A DNA stretch of 64,000 bases from an uncultured Bacteroidota bacterium (lineage in GTDB: Bacteria > Bacteroidota > Bacteroidia > Bacteroidales > SZUA-534), in the NCBI GenBank assembly GCA_946186925.1, contig CAMHPA010000005.1, positions 28,599 to 92,598 on the forward strand, read 5' to 3'. The first letter of the stretch is position 1; each line of letters begins with the position of its first letter. The position numbers and the translations under genes are program-made. The notes under the pieces are model-generated. The model was not told the origin of the DNA. It ran no database searches and was given only the letters and a program-made list of their open reading frames with translations. Below, one piece after another: positions 1 through 8,697 of this stretch.

Positions 1-46
1 CATTGCTTTGTGGTAGAATTGGCCCGACTTATTGTTGAATAATAGT

Positions 47-92
47 GACTGCTGTTTTCGATGTCGCAATGTCGGGAACAGCAGTCTTTTTT
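47..92 (+). terminator. Rho-independent terminator of an upstream gene outside the window
   Basis: A 10-bp perfect stem (GACTGCTGTT at 47-56 with AACAGCAGTC at 77-86) is followed by six T. It reads correctly on the plus strand, so it probably ends a transcript entering from the left. Confidence 0.75.
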
Positions 93-131
93 AAGTAGAA
101 TATACTTTTTGCAAGACGTTAAGGATGAGAT

Positions 132-280
132 GGTTAAGATAGTTTAAGGTTTTAGAAGTTTAGAAAGTAGAGAGAGTTGAGAAGGTTGAGTTGTTTAGAA
201 AACTAAACAGCGAAGCACTAAACTTTCTAAACAGCGAAGCGCTAAACTTCTCAACCGCGAAGCGCTCAGCCTTAAAAATC
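132..280. repeat. 8-nt/24-nt periodic degenerate repeat upstream of araD
   Basis: From 142 the sequence falls into 8-nt units (GTTTAAGG, TTTTAGAA, GTTTAGAA and so on). It then has a small hairpin (GTTTAG-AAAA-CTAAAC, 193-208) and three imperfect 24-nt units of the type CTAAACAGCGAAGC starting near 203, 227 and 250. Right-hand units are partly the reverse complement of left-hand ones, so the RNA could fold into a long imperfect stem. The same CTAAACAGCGAAGCG core returns near 30350. The rest of 93-303 holds no gene that I can support; a near-match to the -7 box (TATACTTTTTG) lies near 101. Confidence 0.6.
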
Positions 281-303
281 TTGCAGAACAAAAAAATGAC
301 GAT

Positions 304-1014
304 ATGTTAGAAGAATTAAAAGAAAAAGTGTTCAAGGCCAATCTCGACCTTGTGAAACAGGGACTCGTGATTTTCACCTGGGGCAACGTTTCGGGCATCG
401 ACCGCGAAAAGGGCCTTGTGGTTATCAAGCCTTCGGGCGTGTCGTACGACGAAATGAAGGCTTCAGATATGGTGGTTGTCGATTTACAGAGCGGCAAGGT
501 GGTTGAAGGCGACTTGAATCCGTCGAGCGATACCCCAACGCATCTGGCTCTATACAAGGCTTTTCCGAACATCAAGGGTGTTGTGCACACACACTCAACC
601 TATGCTACAGCGTTTGCGCAGGCTGGCCGCGACATTCCGAATATCGGCACCACTCACGCCGACTATTTCTACAAGGACATTCCCTGCACCCGCGATATGA
701 CAAAGGCCGAAGTTGAAGGTCAGTATGAGTTGGAAACAGGCAATGTGATTGTTGACGAGTTCTTGAATATCAGAAAGATAAATCCAGACCACACGCCTGG
801 CGTACTGGTCAAGAACCACGGCCCGTTCTCGTGGGGCACATCGCCCGACAACGCCGTCTACAACGCCAAAGTAATGGAACAATGCGCTAAAATGGCGTTT
901 GTGGCGTTCTCAGTGAATCCGAACACAACAATGAATCCGTTGCTTATCGAGAAACACTATAGCCGCAAGCACGGACCAAACGCTTACTACGGACAAAAAG
1001 GACAAAAACATTAA
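304..1014 (+). CDS. araD: L-ribulose-5-phosphate 4-epimerase
   Basis: This 236-residue cytosolic class II aldolase/epimerase converts L-ribulose 5-phosphate to D-xylulose 5-phosphate, the last step of L-arabinose catabolism before the pentose phosphate pathway. The N-terminal TWGNVSG segment, the substrate-phosphate motif KPSGVSYD, the zinc-ligand pair in [13 protein letters not shown] and the later NHGPFSWG motif all match the family, and length is normal. The ATG at 304 directly precedes the conserved [13 protein letters not shown] start. araA follows after 33 nt, so the two are very likely co-transcribed. Fuculose-phosphate aldolase is the main alternative, but the araA neighbour settles the call. 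Confidence 0.95.
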   Translation: MLEELKEKVFKANLDLVKQGLVIFTWGNVSGIDREKGLVVIKPSGVSYDEMKASDMVVVDLQSGKVVEGDLNPSSDTPTHLALYKAFPNIKGVVHTHSTYATAFAQAGRDIPNIGTTHADYFYKDIPCTRDMTKAEVEGQYELETGNVIVDEFLNIRKINPDHTPGVLVKNHGPFSWGTSPDNAVYNAKVMEQCAKMAFVAFSVNPNTTMNPLLIEKHYSRKHGPNAYYGQKGQKH

Positions 1015-1047
1015 TTATCATATAATTAAATCAAAAAAAATAAAATT

Positions 1048-2589
1048 ATGAGCAAAGCATTTGAAAATCTTGAAATCTGGTGGGTAACTGGTGCGCAGTT
1101 ACTGTATGGTGGCGACGCTGTTGTTGCAGTTGACGGCCACTCGAAGGAAATGGTTGAAGGCTTGAACAAGAGCGGCAACATTCCTGTGAAAATAGTTTAC
1201 AAAGGTACTGCTAATAGCAGCAAGGAAGTTGAAGACGTGATGAAGGCCGCCAACAACGACGCAAAGTGCGCGGGCATTATCACTTGGATGCACACTTTCT
1301 CTCCCGCAAAAATGTGGATTAAAGGTCTGCAAGCACTCGAGAAACCGCTGTTGCACTTCCACACACAGTACAACGCCGAAATTCCTTGGGACAAAATCGA
1401 TATGGATTTTATGAACCTGAACCAATCGGCTCACGGCGACATTGAGTTCGGACATATCTGCACCCGTATGCGCGTGGCTCGCAAGGTGGTTTGCGGCTAT
1501 TGGAAAGACGCACAGACTCAGAAGCAGATTGCCGTTTGGGCACGCGTTGCCGCTGGCGTGGCCGACGCTCACAACGTCCGCTGCCTGATGTTCGGTATGA
1601 ATATGAACAACGTTGCCGTTACCGATGGCGACCGCGTTGAATTCGAGCAACGTTTGGGTTATCACGTTGATTACTATCCTGTTTCATCGCTGATGGAATA
1701 CTTCAAGAAAGTTACCGACAAGGAAGCCGACGAACTTGTTGAAGAATACAAGAAACTGTATACCATTAAGATAGACGAGTCGGGCGAGAAGGTTTATTGG
1801 GAAAAGGTGAAGAACGCCGCTAAAGCAGAAATCGCTCTGCGCCGCGTGCTCAAAGACGAAGGTGCAACTGCCTTCACTACCAACTTCGACGACCTTGGCG
1901 ATGCCAACATCGACGACCCGAACTTTGTCGGCTTCGACCAAATTCCTGGTCTGGCATCACAGCGCTTGATGCAGGAAGGCATCGGCTTTGGCGCTGAAGG
2001 CGACTGGAAGACAGCCTGCCTCTGCCGCACTCTGTGGGTTATCCAGCAGGGAATGCCGAAGGGTTGCTCGTTCTTGGAAGACTACACGCTGAACTTTGCT
2101 GGCGACCGCAGTTCGTGCCTGCAGAGCCATATGCTCGAAATCTGCCCGCTCATTGCTGTCGACAAACCGAAACTCGAAGTACACTTCCTTGGCATCGGCA
2201 TCCGCAAGCAGCAGACAGCCCGTCTGGTGTTCACATCGAAGACAGGCCGCGGCATCAAAGCCACCGTTGTCGACCTTGGCAACCGCTTCCGTCTTATCAG
2301 TCAGGAAGTTGAGTGCATCGAGCCGAAACCAATGCCTAAACTTCCCGTTGCATCGGCCTTGTGGGTTCCGCAACCGACATTCGAGATTGGCGCAGGCGCC
2401 TGGATTCTGGCTGGCGGCACGCACCACAGCGCATTCTCGTACGACATCGACGAAGAGTATTGGGAAGATTTTGCAGAGATGACTGGCATCGAGTATGTCC
2501 GCATCAACAAAAACACCAACCTCGGCGATTTCAAACAGACACTGCGCAACAACGAAGTGTACTATATGCTGAATAAATCACTGAAATAG
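1048..2589 (+). CDS. araA: L-arabinose isomerase
   Basis: The 513-residue protein isomerises L-arabinose to L-ribulose, using Mn2+ in this family. It has the expected start (EIWWVTGAQLLYG), the segment GIITWMHTFSPAKMW, the metal/catalytic region around FGAEGDWKTA and the His-containing tail GGTHHSAFSYD. Length is typical (about 500). It lies 33 nt behind araD and ends before a strong hairpin terminator at 2601-2649, so araD-araA form one transcript. araB lies beyond an inserted GxxExxY gene, which separates the kinase from the other two steps. Confidence 0.96.
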   Translation: MSKAFENLEIWWVTGAQLLYGGDAVVAVDGHSKEMVEGLNKSGNIPVKIVYKGTANSSKEVEDVMKAANNDAKCAGIITWMHTFSPAKMWIKGLQALEKPLLHFHTQYNAEIPWDKIDMDFMNLNQSAHGDIEFGHICTRMRVARKVVCGYWKDAQTQKQIAVWARVAAGVADAHNVRCLMFGMNMNNVAVTDGDRVEFEQRLGYHVDYYPVSSLMEYFKKVTDKEADELVEEYKKLYTIKIDESGEKVYWEKVKNAAKAEIALRRVLKDEGATAFTTNFDDLGDANIDDPNFVGFDQIPGLASQRLMQEGIGFGAEGDWKTACLCRTLWVIQQGMPKGCSFLEDYTLNFAGDRSSCLQSHMLEICPLIAVDKPKLEVHFLGIGIRKQQTARLVFTSKTGRGIKATVVDLGNRFRLISQEVECIEPKPMPKLPVASALWVPQPTFEIGAGAWILAGGTHHSAFSYDIDEEYWEDFAEMTGIEYVRINKNTNLGDFKQTLRNNEVYYMLNKSLK

Positions 2590-2600
2590 TTCTCTAATTG

Positions 2601-2649
2601 TCACCGAATTGAACGAATAAACTAATATTTGTTCATTCGGTGATTTTTT
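2601..2649 (+). terminator. Terminator after araA
   Basis: TCACCGAAT-GAAC (one bulged T) pairs with GTTC-ATTCGGTGA across a loop, followed by TTTTTT at 2644-2649. The right arm is partly repeated at 3135-3166, beyond the GxxExxY gene. Confidence 0.8.
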
Positions 2650-2689
2650 AACGAATGCGCTAACGCGCTGACGAATCAGGCAAATAGTT

Positions 2690-3076
2690 ATGGAAAGTGT
2701 TTTGTACAAGTCCGAATCATACAACATTGTTGGGGCATTGTATGCTGTCCATAACGAACTTGGTTGCGGGTTCCTCGAACCCGTTTATCAAGAAGCGCTT
2801 GAAATAGAATTACGTTCGCAAGGAATACCATTTGAAAGAGAAAAGGAATTCGATGTTTTCTATAAATCGGAAAAACTTGACAAAAAATATAGGGTTGATT
2901 TTTTATGTTACAACAAGATAATTGTTGAGTTAAAAGCCGTTACAGAGATGCGACCTGAATTTCAGGCGCAAACACTTAATTATATGAAAATGGCGAAAAT
3001 CAAATTGGGTTTGCTTGTTAATTTTGGTTTGCCAAAATTGGAAATTCAGCGTTTGGTTCGTATGCAAGGCTGGTAG
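2690..3076 (+). CDS. GxxExxY family protein
   Basis: The 128-residue protein carries the family signature (GCGFLEPVYQEAL, residues about 26-38) and a nuclease-like core with YRVDFLCYNKIIVELKA, which resembles the D-x(n)-ExK arrangement of PD-(D/E)XK-fold proteins. Biochemical function is unknown for the family; a nuclease or nucleic-acid role is inference. It interrupts the arabinose operon, is visibly more AT-rich than araA and araB, and sits between a terminator and a partial copy of that terminator's right arm. These are signs of independent gain. I see no good promoter immediately upstream. Confidence 0.85.
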   Translation: MESVLYKSESYNIVGALYAVHNELGCGFLEPVYQEALEIELRSQGIPFEREKEFDVFYKSEKLDKKYRVDFLCYNKIIVELKAVTEMRPEFQAQTLNYMKMAKIKLGLLVNFGLPKLEIQRLVRMQGW

Positions 3077-3099
3077 TTTGTCGATACGTTCAATTCGTC

Positions 3100-3117
3100 A
3101 TATCCGCTTGCGGATAT
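3100..3117 (+). terminator. Short hairpin downstream of the GxxExxY gene
   Basis: ATATCCGC-TT-GCGGATAT forms an 8-bp perfect palindrome followed by TTGTT. The T-run is weak, so it may be only a partial terminator. Confidence 0.4.
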
Positions 3118-3134
3118 TTGTTAAACAGGAATAA

Positions 3135-3166
3135 GAATTAGTTATAATTTGTTTAATTCGGTGATT
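3135..3166 (+). repeat. Partial copy of the araA terminator arm
   Basis: This stretch, ending in TTTAATTCGGTGATT, aligns with 2615-2645, ending in GTTCATTCGGTGATT, at roughly 75-80 percent with one gap. The two copies flank the GxxExxY gene. The left arm of the hairpin is not repeated. Confidence 0.45.
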
Positions 3167-3179
3167 AATAATAAATAAG

Positions 3180-4772
3180 ATGAATGCAAAAGATTTAATA
3201 GTTAGTGGTAAAGCCATTCTCGGCATTGAGTTTGGCTCAACCCGCATCAAGGCCGTTCTGATTGACGGTGACAACAAACCTATCGCGCAGGGCTCGCACG
3301 AGTGGGAAAACCAACTCGTCGACGGCCTGTGGACATACAGCATCGACGCCATTTGGGGCGGACTGCAGGATTGCTACGCCAACCTTCGCGCCGACGTTAA
3401 ACAACAGTATGGTGTTGAGATTGAGAACCTTGCGGCCATCGGCATTAGTGCAATGATGCACGGCTATATGGCTTTCGACAGCAAGCAGCAGATTTTGGTG
3501 CCGTTCCGCACTTGGCGCAACACCAATACTGGTCAGGCGGCTGCCGAACTGTCGAAGTTATTCAACTACAACATTCCGCTTCGCTGGTCGATTTCGCACC
3601 TCTATCAGTGCATTCTGAATGGCGACAAGCACGTTTCCGACATCGATTTTCTGACCACGCTGGCTGGTTACATTCACTGGCAACTCACTGGCGAGAAGGT
3701 TCTTGGCGTGGGCGATGCGTCGGGAATGATTCCTGTCGACCCGAAAACCAAAACCTACGACGCCGCAATGGTTGAGAAGTTCGACAAACTGATTGCGCCA
3801 AAGAAGTTGGGTTGGAAGTTGCTCGACATTCTGCCAAAATCGCTTAACGCAGGTGCCGATGCTGGTAAACTCACCGCCGAAGGCGCCAAACGTCTCGACC
3901 CATCGGGACACCTGAAAGCAGGCATTCCACTCTGCCCGCCCGAAGGCGACGCAGGAACGGGAATGGTGGCCACCAACGCCGTGAAGCAGCGCACTGGCAA
4001 CGTTTCGGCTGGAACATCGTCGTTCTCGATGATTGTCCTCGAAAAAGAACTCTCGAAACCATACGAGATGATTGATATGGTGACAACCCCCGATGGCAGC
4101 CTGGTGGCAATGGTTCACTGCAACAACTGCACAAGCGACCTGAACGCCTGGGTTGGAATCTTCCGCGAGTTCGAAGAGTTGATGGGCATGAAAGTTGATA
4201 TGAACGAGCTCTTTGGCAAACTTTACAACAACGCGCTCACTGGCGATGCCGATTGCGGCGGACTGCTCTCGTACAACTACATTTCGGGTGAGCCCGTTAC
4301 TGGCCTTGCCGAAGGACGGCCTCTGTTTGTGCGCTCGGCCAACGACAAGTTTACGCTTGCCAACTTTATGCGCGCGCACCTTTACGGCTCGGTTGGCGTG
4401 CTCAAACTCGGCAACGACATTTTGTTCAAGCAAGAGAACGTGAAGGTTGACCGCATCACTGGCCACGGTGGTTTGTTCAAGACCAAAGGCGTTGGCCAGC
4501 GCGTGCTTGCGGCCGCTATCAACTCGCCAATCTCGGTTATGGAAACCGCTGGCGAAGGTGGCGCCTGGGGCATTGCCCTGTTGGCCGCTTATGCCGTTAA
4601 CAATGCTAATAACCAAACACTTGCCGACTGGCTCGATGCAAAAGTATTTGCAGGAAACACTGGCGTTGAGATAGCCCCGACTGCCGAAGATGTTGCAGGC
4701 TTCAACCGCTACATCGAGAACTACAAAGCGGGCCTGGCCATTGAGAAAGCCGCTGTTGAGGCGAAGAAATAA
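3180..4772 (+). CDS. araB: FGGY-family carbohydrate kinase, probable L-ribulokinase
   Basis: The 530-residue protein phosphorylates a ketopentose with ATP. The N-terminal sugar/phosphate motif [17 protein letters not shown] (residues about 12-28), [14 protein letters not shown] in the middle and the C-terminal FGGY ATP-site region ([19 protein letters not shown], then [15 protein letters not shown]) are all present. By sequence alone it could be a xylulokinase. Context with araD and araA makes L-ribulokinase (ribulose to ribulose 5-phosphate) the likely role, as in other Bacteroidales arabinose loci. It ends in a clear terminator at 4794-4826. Confidence 0.85.
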   Translation: MNAKDLIVSGKAILGIEFGSTRIKAVLIDGDNKPIAQGSHEWENQLVDGLWTYSIDAIWGGLQDCYANLRADVKQQYGVEIENLAAIGISAMMHGYMAFDSKQQILVPFRTWRNTNTGQAAAELSKLFNYNIPLRWSISHLYQCILNGDKHVSDIDFLTTLAGYIHWQLTGEKVLGVGDASGMIPVDPKTKTYDAAMVEKFDKLIAPKKLGWKLLDILPKSLNAGADAGKLTAEGAKRLDPSGHLKAGIPLCPPEGDAGTGMVATNAVKQRTGNVSAGTSSFSMIVLEKELSKPYEMIDMVTTPDGSLVAMVHCNNCTSDLNAWVGIFREFEELMGMKVDMNELFGKLYNNALTGDADCGGLLSYNYISGEPVTGLAEGRPLFVRSANDKFTLANFMRAHLYGSVGVLKLGNDILFKQENVKVDRITGHGGLFKTKGVGQRVLAAAINSPISVMETAGEGGAWGIALLAAYAVNNANNQTLADWLDAKVFAGNTGVEIAPTAEDVAGFNRYIENYKAGLAIEKAAVEAKK

Positions 4773-4793
4773 GCAGATTTTTCTGATACAATG

Positions 4794-4826
4794 AAAGGCA
4801 ATCTCCGAAAGGTGGTTGCCTTTTTT
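4794..4826 (+). terminator. Terminator after araB
   Basis: AAAGGCAA (4794-4801) pairs with TTGCCTTT (4816-4823) and the 3' side runs into six T. It closes the arabinose block. Confidence 0.85.
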
Positions 4827-4894
4827 GTTTGAATGAAAATCGACGATTTACCGCAAAAAAAGCAAGGTTTGTGCTTGTATATCAATTTTAAATG

Positions 4895-4902
4895 TATTTT
4901 TG
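4895..4902 (+). promoter_or_regulatory. Probable Bacteroidota -7 box (TATTTTTG) for the large lipoprotein gene
   Basis: An exact TAnnTTTG match lies 85 nt before the ATG at 4988. Possible -33 elements are TTTG at 4868-4871 (23-nt spacing) or TTG at 4875-4877 (17-nt spacing), both slightly off the usual 19-21. Confidence 0.5.
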
Positions 4903-4987
4903 TGATAATCAATTTAGTATTAACCGGAAATGGGATTGTGAGCGGTAAACGAATCGTTATCCGATTTTCTATTAATTAATTCAAAAA

Positions 4988-7051
4988 ATGCCTATGAAAA
5001 CTTTGACAATCAAAAAGATGCTATTGATGGCTTTGATGCTGCTGCCATCACTTTTCCAATCGTGCGATATTCAGTCATTGTTAGATGAAATGAACAACGA
5101 GGATGAGGAAGAAAACTACTCCTACAACAACGATATTGGCGGCAAGACAACCGAGTACGGAACAAAGTCGTGGGCTGCGTTGTCTGACAAGGCGCCGTTT
5201 ATCAGTAAATTCGAGGCTGTCGGCAGCGATTTGAACTACAGTTCATATTCGACCGGCGTTCGCGATGGCGAGCGAGTGGAGGAGGTGCATTTTGAACGAG
5301 CAACCACTGATGATGAGGCTGCGGCCTACATTAAAAAAATGCTTGCCGGCGGCTACGTATTCACCTTCGGTGATGGTGCTTTGAAAGGATACAAGATTGA
5401 TTCGGAAGGAGTTAAGTACGAAATAGAGTATGGCAATAACCAGTATTGCTATCGAAAAACCGAAATCAGCAGTCAGAAAAAAGATTCGGCCGCAAAGTTG
5501 TATTCCGATGAATTGAAAAATCAGTCGGGTACAAAAATTTATACCAACTGGGCGCAAGTTTCGAAGGATGTATCGTGGCTTCAGATTTTTCCGGAAGCTG
5601 GCGGTGTTTACGCATTGAGCAAGGCTTCGGGCAACGAGGTCAAACTGTATGGCGATATTAGTTATGAAACCATCGACAAGTTGGTTGAGAATGCGTTAGC
5701 TAATGGTTTTAGTGAGTTTAACTGGGGTAGTTCGTTTGAGAAAGAAATCAACGGCAACCGTTACGTGCTGACAACAAGCTACGATGTTTTGACCTTCCAG
5801 CGTATTCTGGCTGATGGCAACAATGGCAATAATGATATTCCCGACAATCCAACGCCGTCTGAAAACCAGGAAAATAATGGCGAAAACGGTAATGGTGAGG
5901 CCCCAGTTGACGGTGGCACACCCGAGGAAAATAACAACAACGAAGAAAACAACGACAATCAACAGTCTGTATCGGCCGACGATTTCAATGCTGACGGAAA
6001 AATCGATTGGCGCGACAAATTCTACAAGCTGGCAGCGACAAGCGGCGTCAGCACCAAAACCCGCAAAACCTACAATGGCGAAGTGTCGTTCTATAATTTC
6101 TCATCGTCGTATGGCGGCATTCAGGTTTACGATTCTGTGGCAGGCTTCGATGCCAGCCAGTATTACTACGACCTTTCGGTCAAAGGCGGAATGTATTACA
6201 AGTATGAGAAAGGCGCCTGGCGCTATACAAGCAGTGTGTTCAAAGACCGTAACAAACCTGCCGACGAGGGTTACAAAAGCGAGTTCAGTTCGATAGTTTA
6301 TTGGGCTCCGACATCGTGGGGCGATGCTAATTCAAGTTTTGTCACTTCAAACTGGACTAAGGTTGGCAGCAAAACTTATGCTGGCCGCCAATGCACTGAG
6401 TATAACTATTCTGGCACCACATATTATATTGATAACGAGACCGATGCGTGCCTATATTACAATGGCTCCGGTGTCGAATTTGAAACTTTGGAATTCACGG
6501 TTGGCGCAAAACTGTCGGTTCCTGAACACAGAGAATGCAAGGCCGATTTCCCGACAAACGTGAAAATTACAACAACCGATACAGTTAAACTGTTCGGCAC
6601 CACAGTTACTAATCTGACTATCATTAAGCTAGGCAACGAGTGGATGTGCACTGATGGCAAGGGAACATATCAATATTGGAAGTTCGACAACAATGGCGTA
6701 ACACTGAAAGCAATGGTGAAAGATGATGGTGACGAAAGCTGGACATCGGTTTTGGACGACAGCCATTGGCAGGATTTCGACTACTTTGCACAAAAATGCG
6801 ATTTCAGCTTCATTTTCAGCAACTCAACACCCAAAGGCAGCTGCTACAGCGAGTGCAACCCAACAAGTGAAACGCTCACCGTTTGTGGCGTTGAGTGCGT
6901 GAAATATGGCGGCTCAAGCGTTCTGGATACAAAGTATGAATTTTATGTAAATGAGCGCAACAATGTGGTTTACAAGGCGAAGGATGTTTCATACAGTGAG
7001 ATAACTGGCTGGGACACTTCGGTGACCGCGTTTGAGATTCCTGCGCCATAA
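4988..7051 (+). CDS. Large secreted lipoprotein with a single EF-hand/dockerin-like loop, function unknown
   Basis: The 687-residue protein has a lipoprotein signal (hydrophobic stretch ending LFQSC, Cys about 26). Two related alpha/beta segments follow (residues about 55-280), then a long Asn/Glu/Pro-rich linker (about 280-330), then DFNADGKIDWRD, which matches one calcium-binding EF-hand loop (D-x-N-x-D-G-x-I-D-x-x-D). The C-terminal half is aromatic-rich and probably beta-structured. I do not recognise a family. It is a single-gene unit with its own promoter and terminator. One loop is too few for a standard dockerin, which has two. An alternative start is the ATG at 4994. Confidence 0.7.
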   Translation: MPMKTLTIKKMLLMALMLLPSLFQSCDIQSLLDEMNNEDEEENYSYNNDIGGKTTEYGTKSWAALSDKAPFISKFEAVGSDLNYSSYSTGVRDGERVEEVHFERATTDDEAAAYIKKMLAGGYVFTFGDGALKGYKIDSEGVKYEIEYGNNQYCYRKTEISSQKKDSAAKLYSDELKNQSGTKIYTNWAQVSKDVSWLQIFPEAGGVYALSKASGNEVKLYGDISYETIDKLVENALANGFSEFNWGSSFEKEINGNRYVLTTSYDVLTFQRILADGNNGNNDIPDNPTPSENQENNGENGNGEAPVDGGTPEENNNNEENNDNQQSVSADDFNADGKIDWRDKFYKLAATSGVSTKTRKTYNGEVSFYNFSSSYGGIQVYDSVAGFDASQYYYDLSVKGGMYYKYEKGAWRYTSSVFKDRNKPADEGYKSEFSSIVYWAPTSWGDANSSFVTSNWTKVGSKTYAGRQCTEYNYSGTTYYIDNETDACLYYNGSGVEFETLEFTVGAKLSVPEHRECKADFPTNVKITTTDTVKLFGTTVTNLTIIKLGNEWMCTDGKGTYQYWKFDNNGVTLKAMVKDDGDESWTSVLDDSHWQDFDYFAQKCDFSFIFSNSTPKGSCYSECNPTSETLTVCGVECVKYGGSSVLDTKYEFYVNERNNVVYKAKDVSYSEITGWDTSVTAFEIPAP

Positions 7052-7099
7052 AAAGTAGATACAAGTGAAGCAATATTTGTAATAGAGCTATAAAACAAC

Positions 7100-7130
7100 A
7101 AAGGCCTGGATATGCAATCCGGGCCTTTTT
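7100..7130 (+). terminator. Terminator after the 4988 lipoprotein gene
   Basis: AAAGGCCTGGA (7100-7110) pairs with TCCGGGCCTTT, allowing one G-T, and is followed by T residues to 7130. It also separates this unit from the converging operon that ends at 7156. Confidence 0.8.
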
Positions 7131-7155
7131 GCTTAGTTATAGTCAATCGGACAAT

Positions 7156-7386
7156 CTATTCGTCGTCGTCTTCGTCGTCATTTTCGTCGGTCTCTTCGTT
7201 TTCATCATCTGCATCTTCGTCATCCTCATCGTCGCTGCGGCGTTTAGTCGACACTTTTTCGCGCTCGGCCAGTTTTTCGGCCCAGTATGAGTATTCTCGC
7301 GCCAGTTTTGGGTATTCCTCAAGTGTGGCTCTAAAAAGCAGATGTTCCAAGTGCTCAACTTTTTCCTTTATGTCTTTAGTATCCAT
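7156..7386 (-). CDS. Small protein with a highly acidic tail, unknown function
   Basis: The 76-residue protein starts at the ATG at 7386 (MDTKDIKEKVEHLEHLLF). Residues 1-45 look like a helical or coiled-coil segment. The last 25-30 residues are almost all Asp/Glu with few others, encoded by a low-complexity tract. It is the last gene of the operon glycosyltransferase - sigma factor - rsmG, 55 nt behind rsmG. I do not recognise it. The acidic tail could bind a basic partner or divalent ions, but that is inference. Confidence 0.6.
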   Translation of the reverse strand: MDTKDIKEKVEHLEHLLFRATLEEYPKLAREYSYWAEKLAEREKVSTKRRSDDEDDEDADDENEETDENDDEDDDE

Positions 7387-7441
7387 ATCAGTTATTTTTT
7401 TTGACACTGCAATTATAATGTATCTGTACAATTATCCAACA

Positions 7442-8062
7442 TCACATTTCCAAATGAACAATTTTTTTGGTTTCGAAAAACGGCTCGTCAAAAAAGTCAG
7501 AAATGTTGAAAATGGTTGTTTTTCGGTTAACGCGTTTCAGTTCATCATTAAAATCACCGCCTTTTAGGTAGAGGATACCGTTGGTAATCATGTTTTTTCC
7601 GCCAGGCGCCACGCATTCCCGCGTCATATTGTAGAATGTGTCGAGACGGGTGACTGCACGGCTCACAACAAAATCGAATTTCTCTGTTACTTGCTCAACT
7701 CGGGTGTGAACGCCTTCAACGTTTTTCAGCCCAAGTGCGTTGGCAACGGCATTCACTACGGTTATTTTTTTGCCGATGCTGTCGACGAGTTTGAAACTGC
7801 AGTCGGGGAACATGATGGCCAGTGGTATGCCCGGGAACCCGCCGCCTGTGCCAACATCTATAATTCGGGTTCCATCAATAAAACTCACCACTTTGGCAAT
7901 GGCCAGTGAGTGTAATATGTGGTTAATATACAGGTTATCAATATCTTTACGCGATATGACATTGATTTTGGCATTCCAGTCAATGTATAGCGATTGTAGT
8001 TTATTGAAACTATCAATCTGATTGCCAGTTAGATTTGGAAAATACTTAAGAATGCAATCCAT
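7442..8062 (-). CDS. rsmG: 16S rRNA (guanine527-N7)-methyltransferase RsmG
   Basis: The 206-residue enzyme transfers a methyl group from S-adenosylmethionine to N7 of G527 of 16S rRNA. The SAM-binding motif DVGTGGGFPGIPLAIMFP (about residues 65-82), the acidic residue in KLVDSIGKK and the conserved FDFVVSRAV segment are all present, and length is normal. It starts 2 nt after the stop of the ECF sigma gene, so the two are translationally close. Its position in an operon with a sigma factor and a glycosyltransferase, not with the cell-division genes seen elsewhere, is a Bacteroidales-type arrangement. Confidence 0.95.
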   Translation of the reverse strand: MDCILKYFPNLTGNQIDSFNKLQSLYIDWNAKINVISRKDIDNLYINHILHSLAIAKVVSFIDGTRIIDVGTGGGFPGIPLAIMFPDCSFKLVDSIGKKITVVNAVANALGLKNVEGVHTRVEQVTEKFDFVVSRAVTRLDTFYNMTRECVAPGGKNMITNGILYLKGGDFNDELKRVNRKTTIFNISDFFDEPFFETKKIVHLEM

Positions 8063-8064
8063 GG

Positions 8065-8697
8065 TTAGACTAAATGGTCGCTGCGGTCTTTCAGCATCTC
8101 ATAGAGCATCTCTCGTGCCCTAAACAGCTGCGCCTTGACAGTACCGAGAGGGAATCCAAGTTTTTCGGAAATCTCTTCATACGACAGCTCTTTGAAATAG
8201 CGCATCTCAACCAGTTCGCGGTAGCGTGGTTTGAGGTTGGCTACCACATTTCGCAGCATGGCATGTTTCTGCTGAAGAATTATGTTCTCTTCGGGGTCGG
8301 GAGCGTCATACTTCAGTGCCAATGTGGCTTCTTTTGCGAAAACATCACCCAAACTGTTCTCATCGTCTGATGTCGAAGTGCTAACAATGTCAAGCTGGCG
8401 TGTTTTCTGTCGGCGTAGGAAATCGATACAGTTGTTAGATGCAATTCTGAACAGCCAAGTGCTGAATGCGAATTCTGGAGAATACTGGTCAATATTGCGG
8501 AATGCTTTGCCAAATGCTTCAATGGTCAGGTCTTCAGCATCAATTTTGCTTTTCACCATCTTGAAGATGGTAAAGTAGATAGAATCCTTATATATGGCGA
8601 GCAATTCAGCAAAAGCTTTCTCGTCGCCTTTTTGGGCACGCTCAACCAGCGCATAATCGCGTTTGGCCTTGTCCGAAAATTCAGGATTCAAGTTCAT
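8065..8697 (-). CDS. ECF-type RNA polymerase sigma factor
   Basis: The 210-residue protein has sigma region 2 (AEDLTIEAFGKAFRNIDQY, then FSTWLFRIASNNCIDFLRR) and region 4 (YRELVEMRYFKELSYEEIS with a helix-turn-helix ending GTVKAQLFRAREML), joined by an acidic linker. It should direct RNA polymerase to an alternative promoter set. No anti-sigma gene adjoins it, which is common for housekeeping-like ECF factors of this phylum. Its ATG overlaps the stop of the upstream glycosyltransferase gene (ATGA), which indicates translational coupling. Confidence 0.93.
   Translation of the reverse strand: MNLNPEFSDKAKRDYALVERAQKGDEKAFAELLAIYKDSIYFTIFKMVKSKIDAEDLTIEAFGKAFRNIDQYSPEFAFSTWLFRIASNNCIDFLRRQKTRQLDIVSTSTSDDENSLGDVFAKEATLALKYDAPDPEENIILQQKHAMLRNVVANLKPRYRELVEMRYFKELSYEEISEKLGFPLGTVKAQLFRAREMLYEMLKDRSDHLV

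Noticed and set aside
3558..4616. A 352-codon minus-strand open frame opposite araB.
   Set aside because: Antisense shadow of a complete FGGY kinase; composition rich in His, Val and Arg with no recognisable motif.
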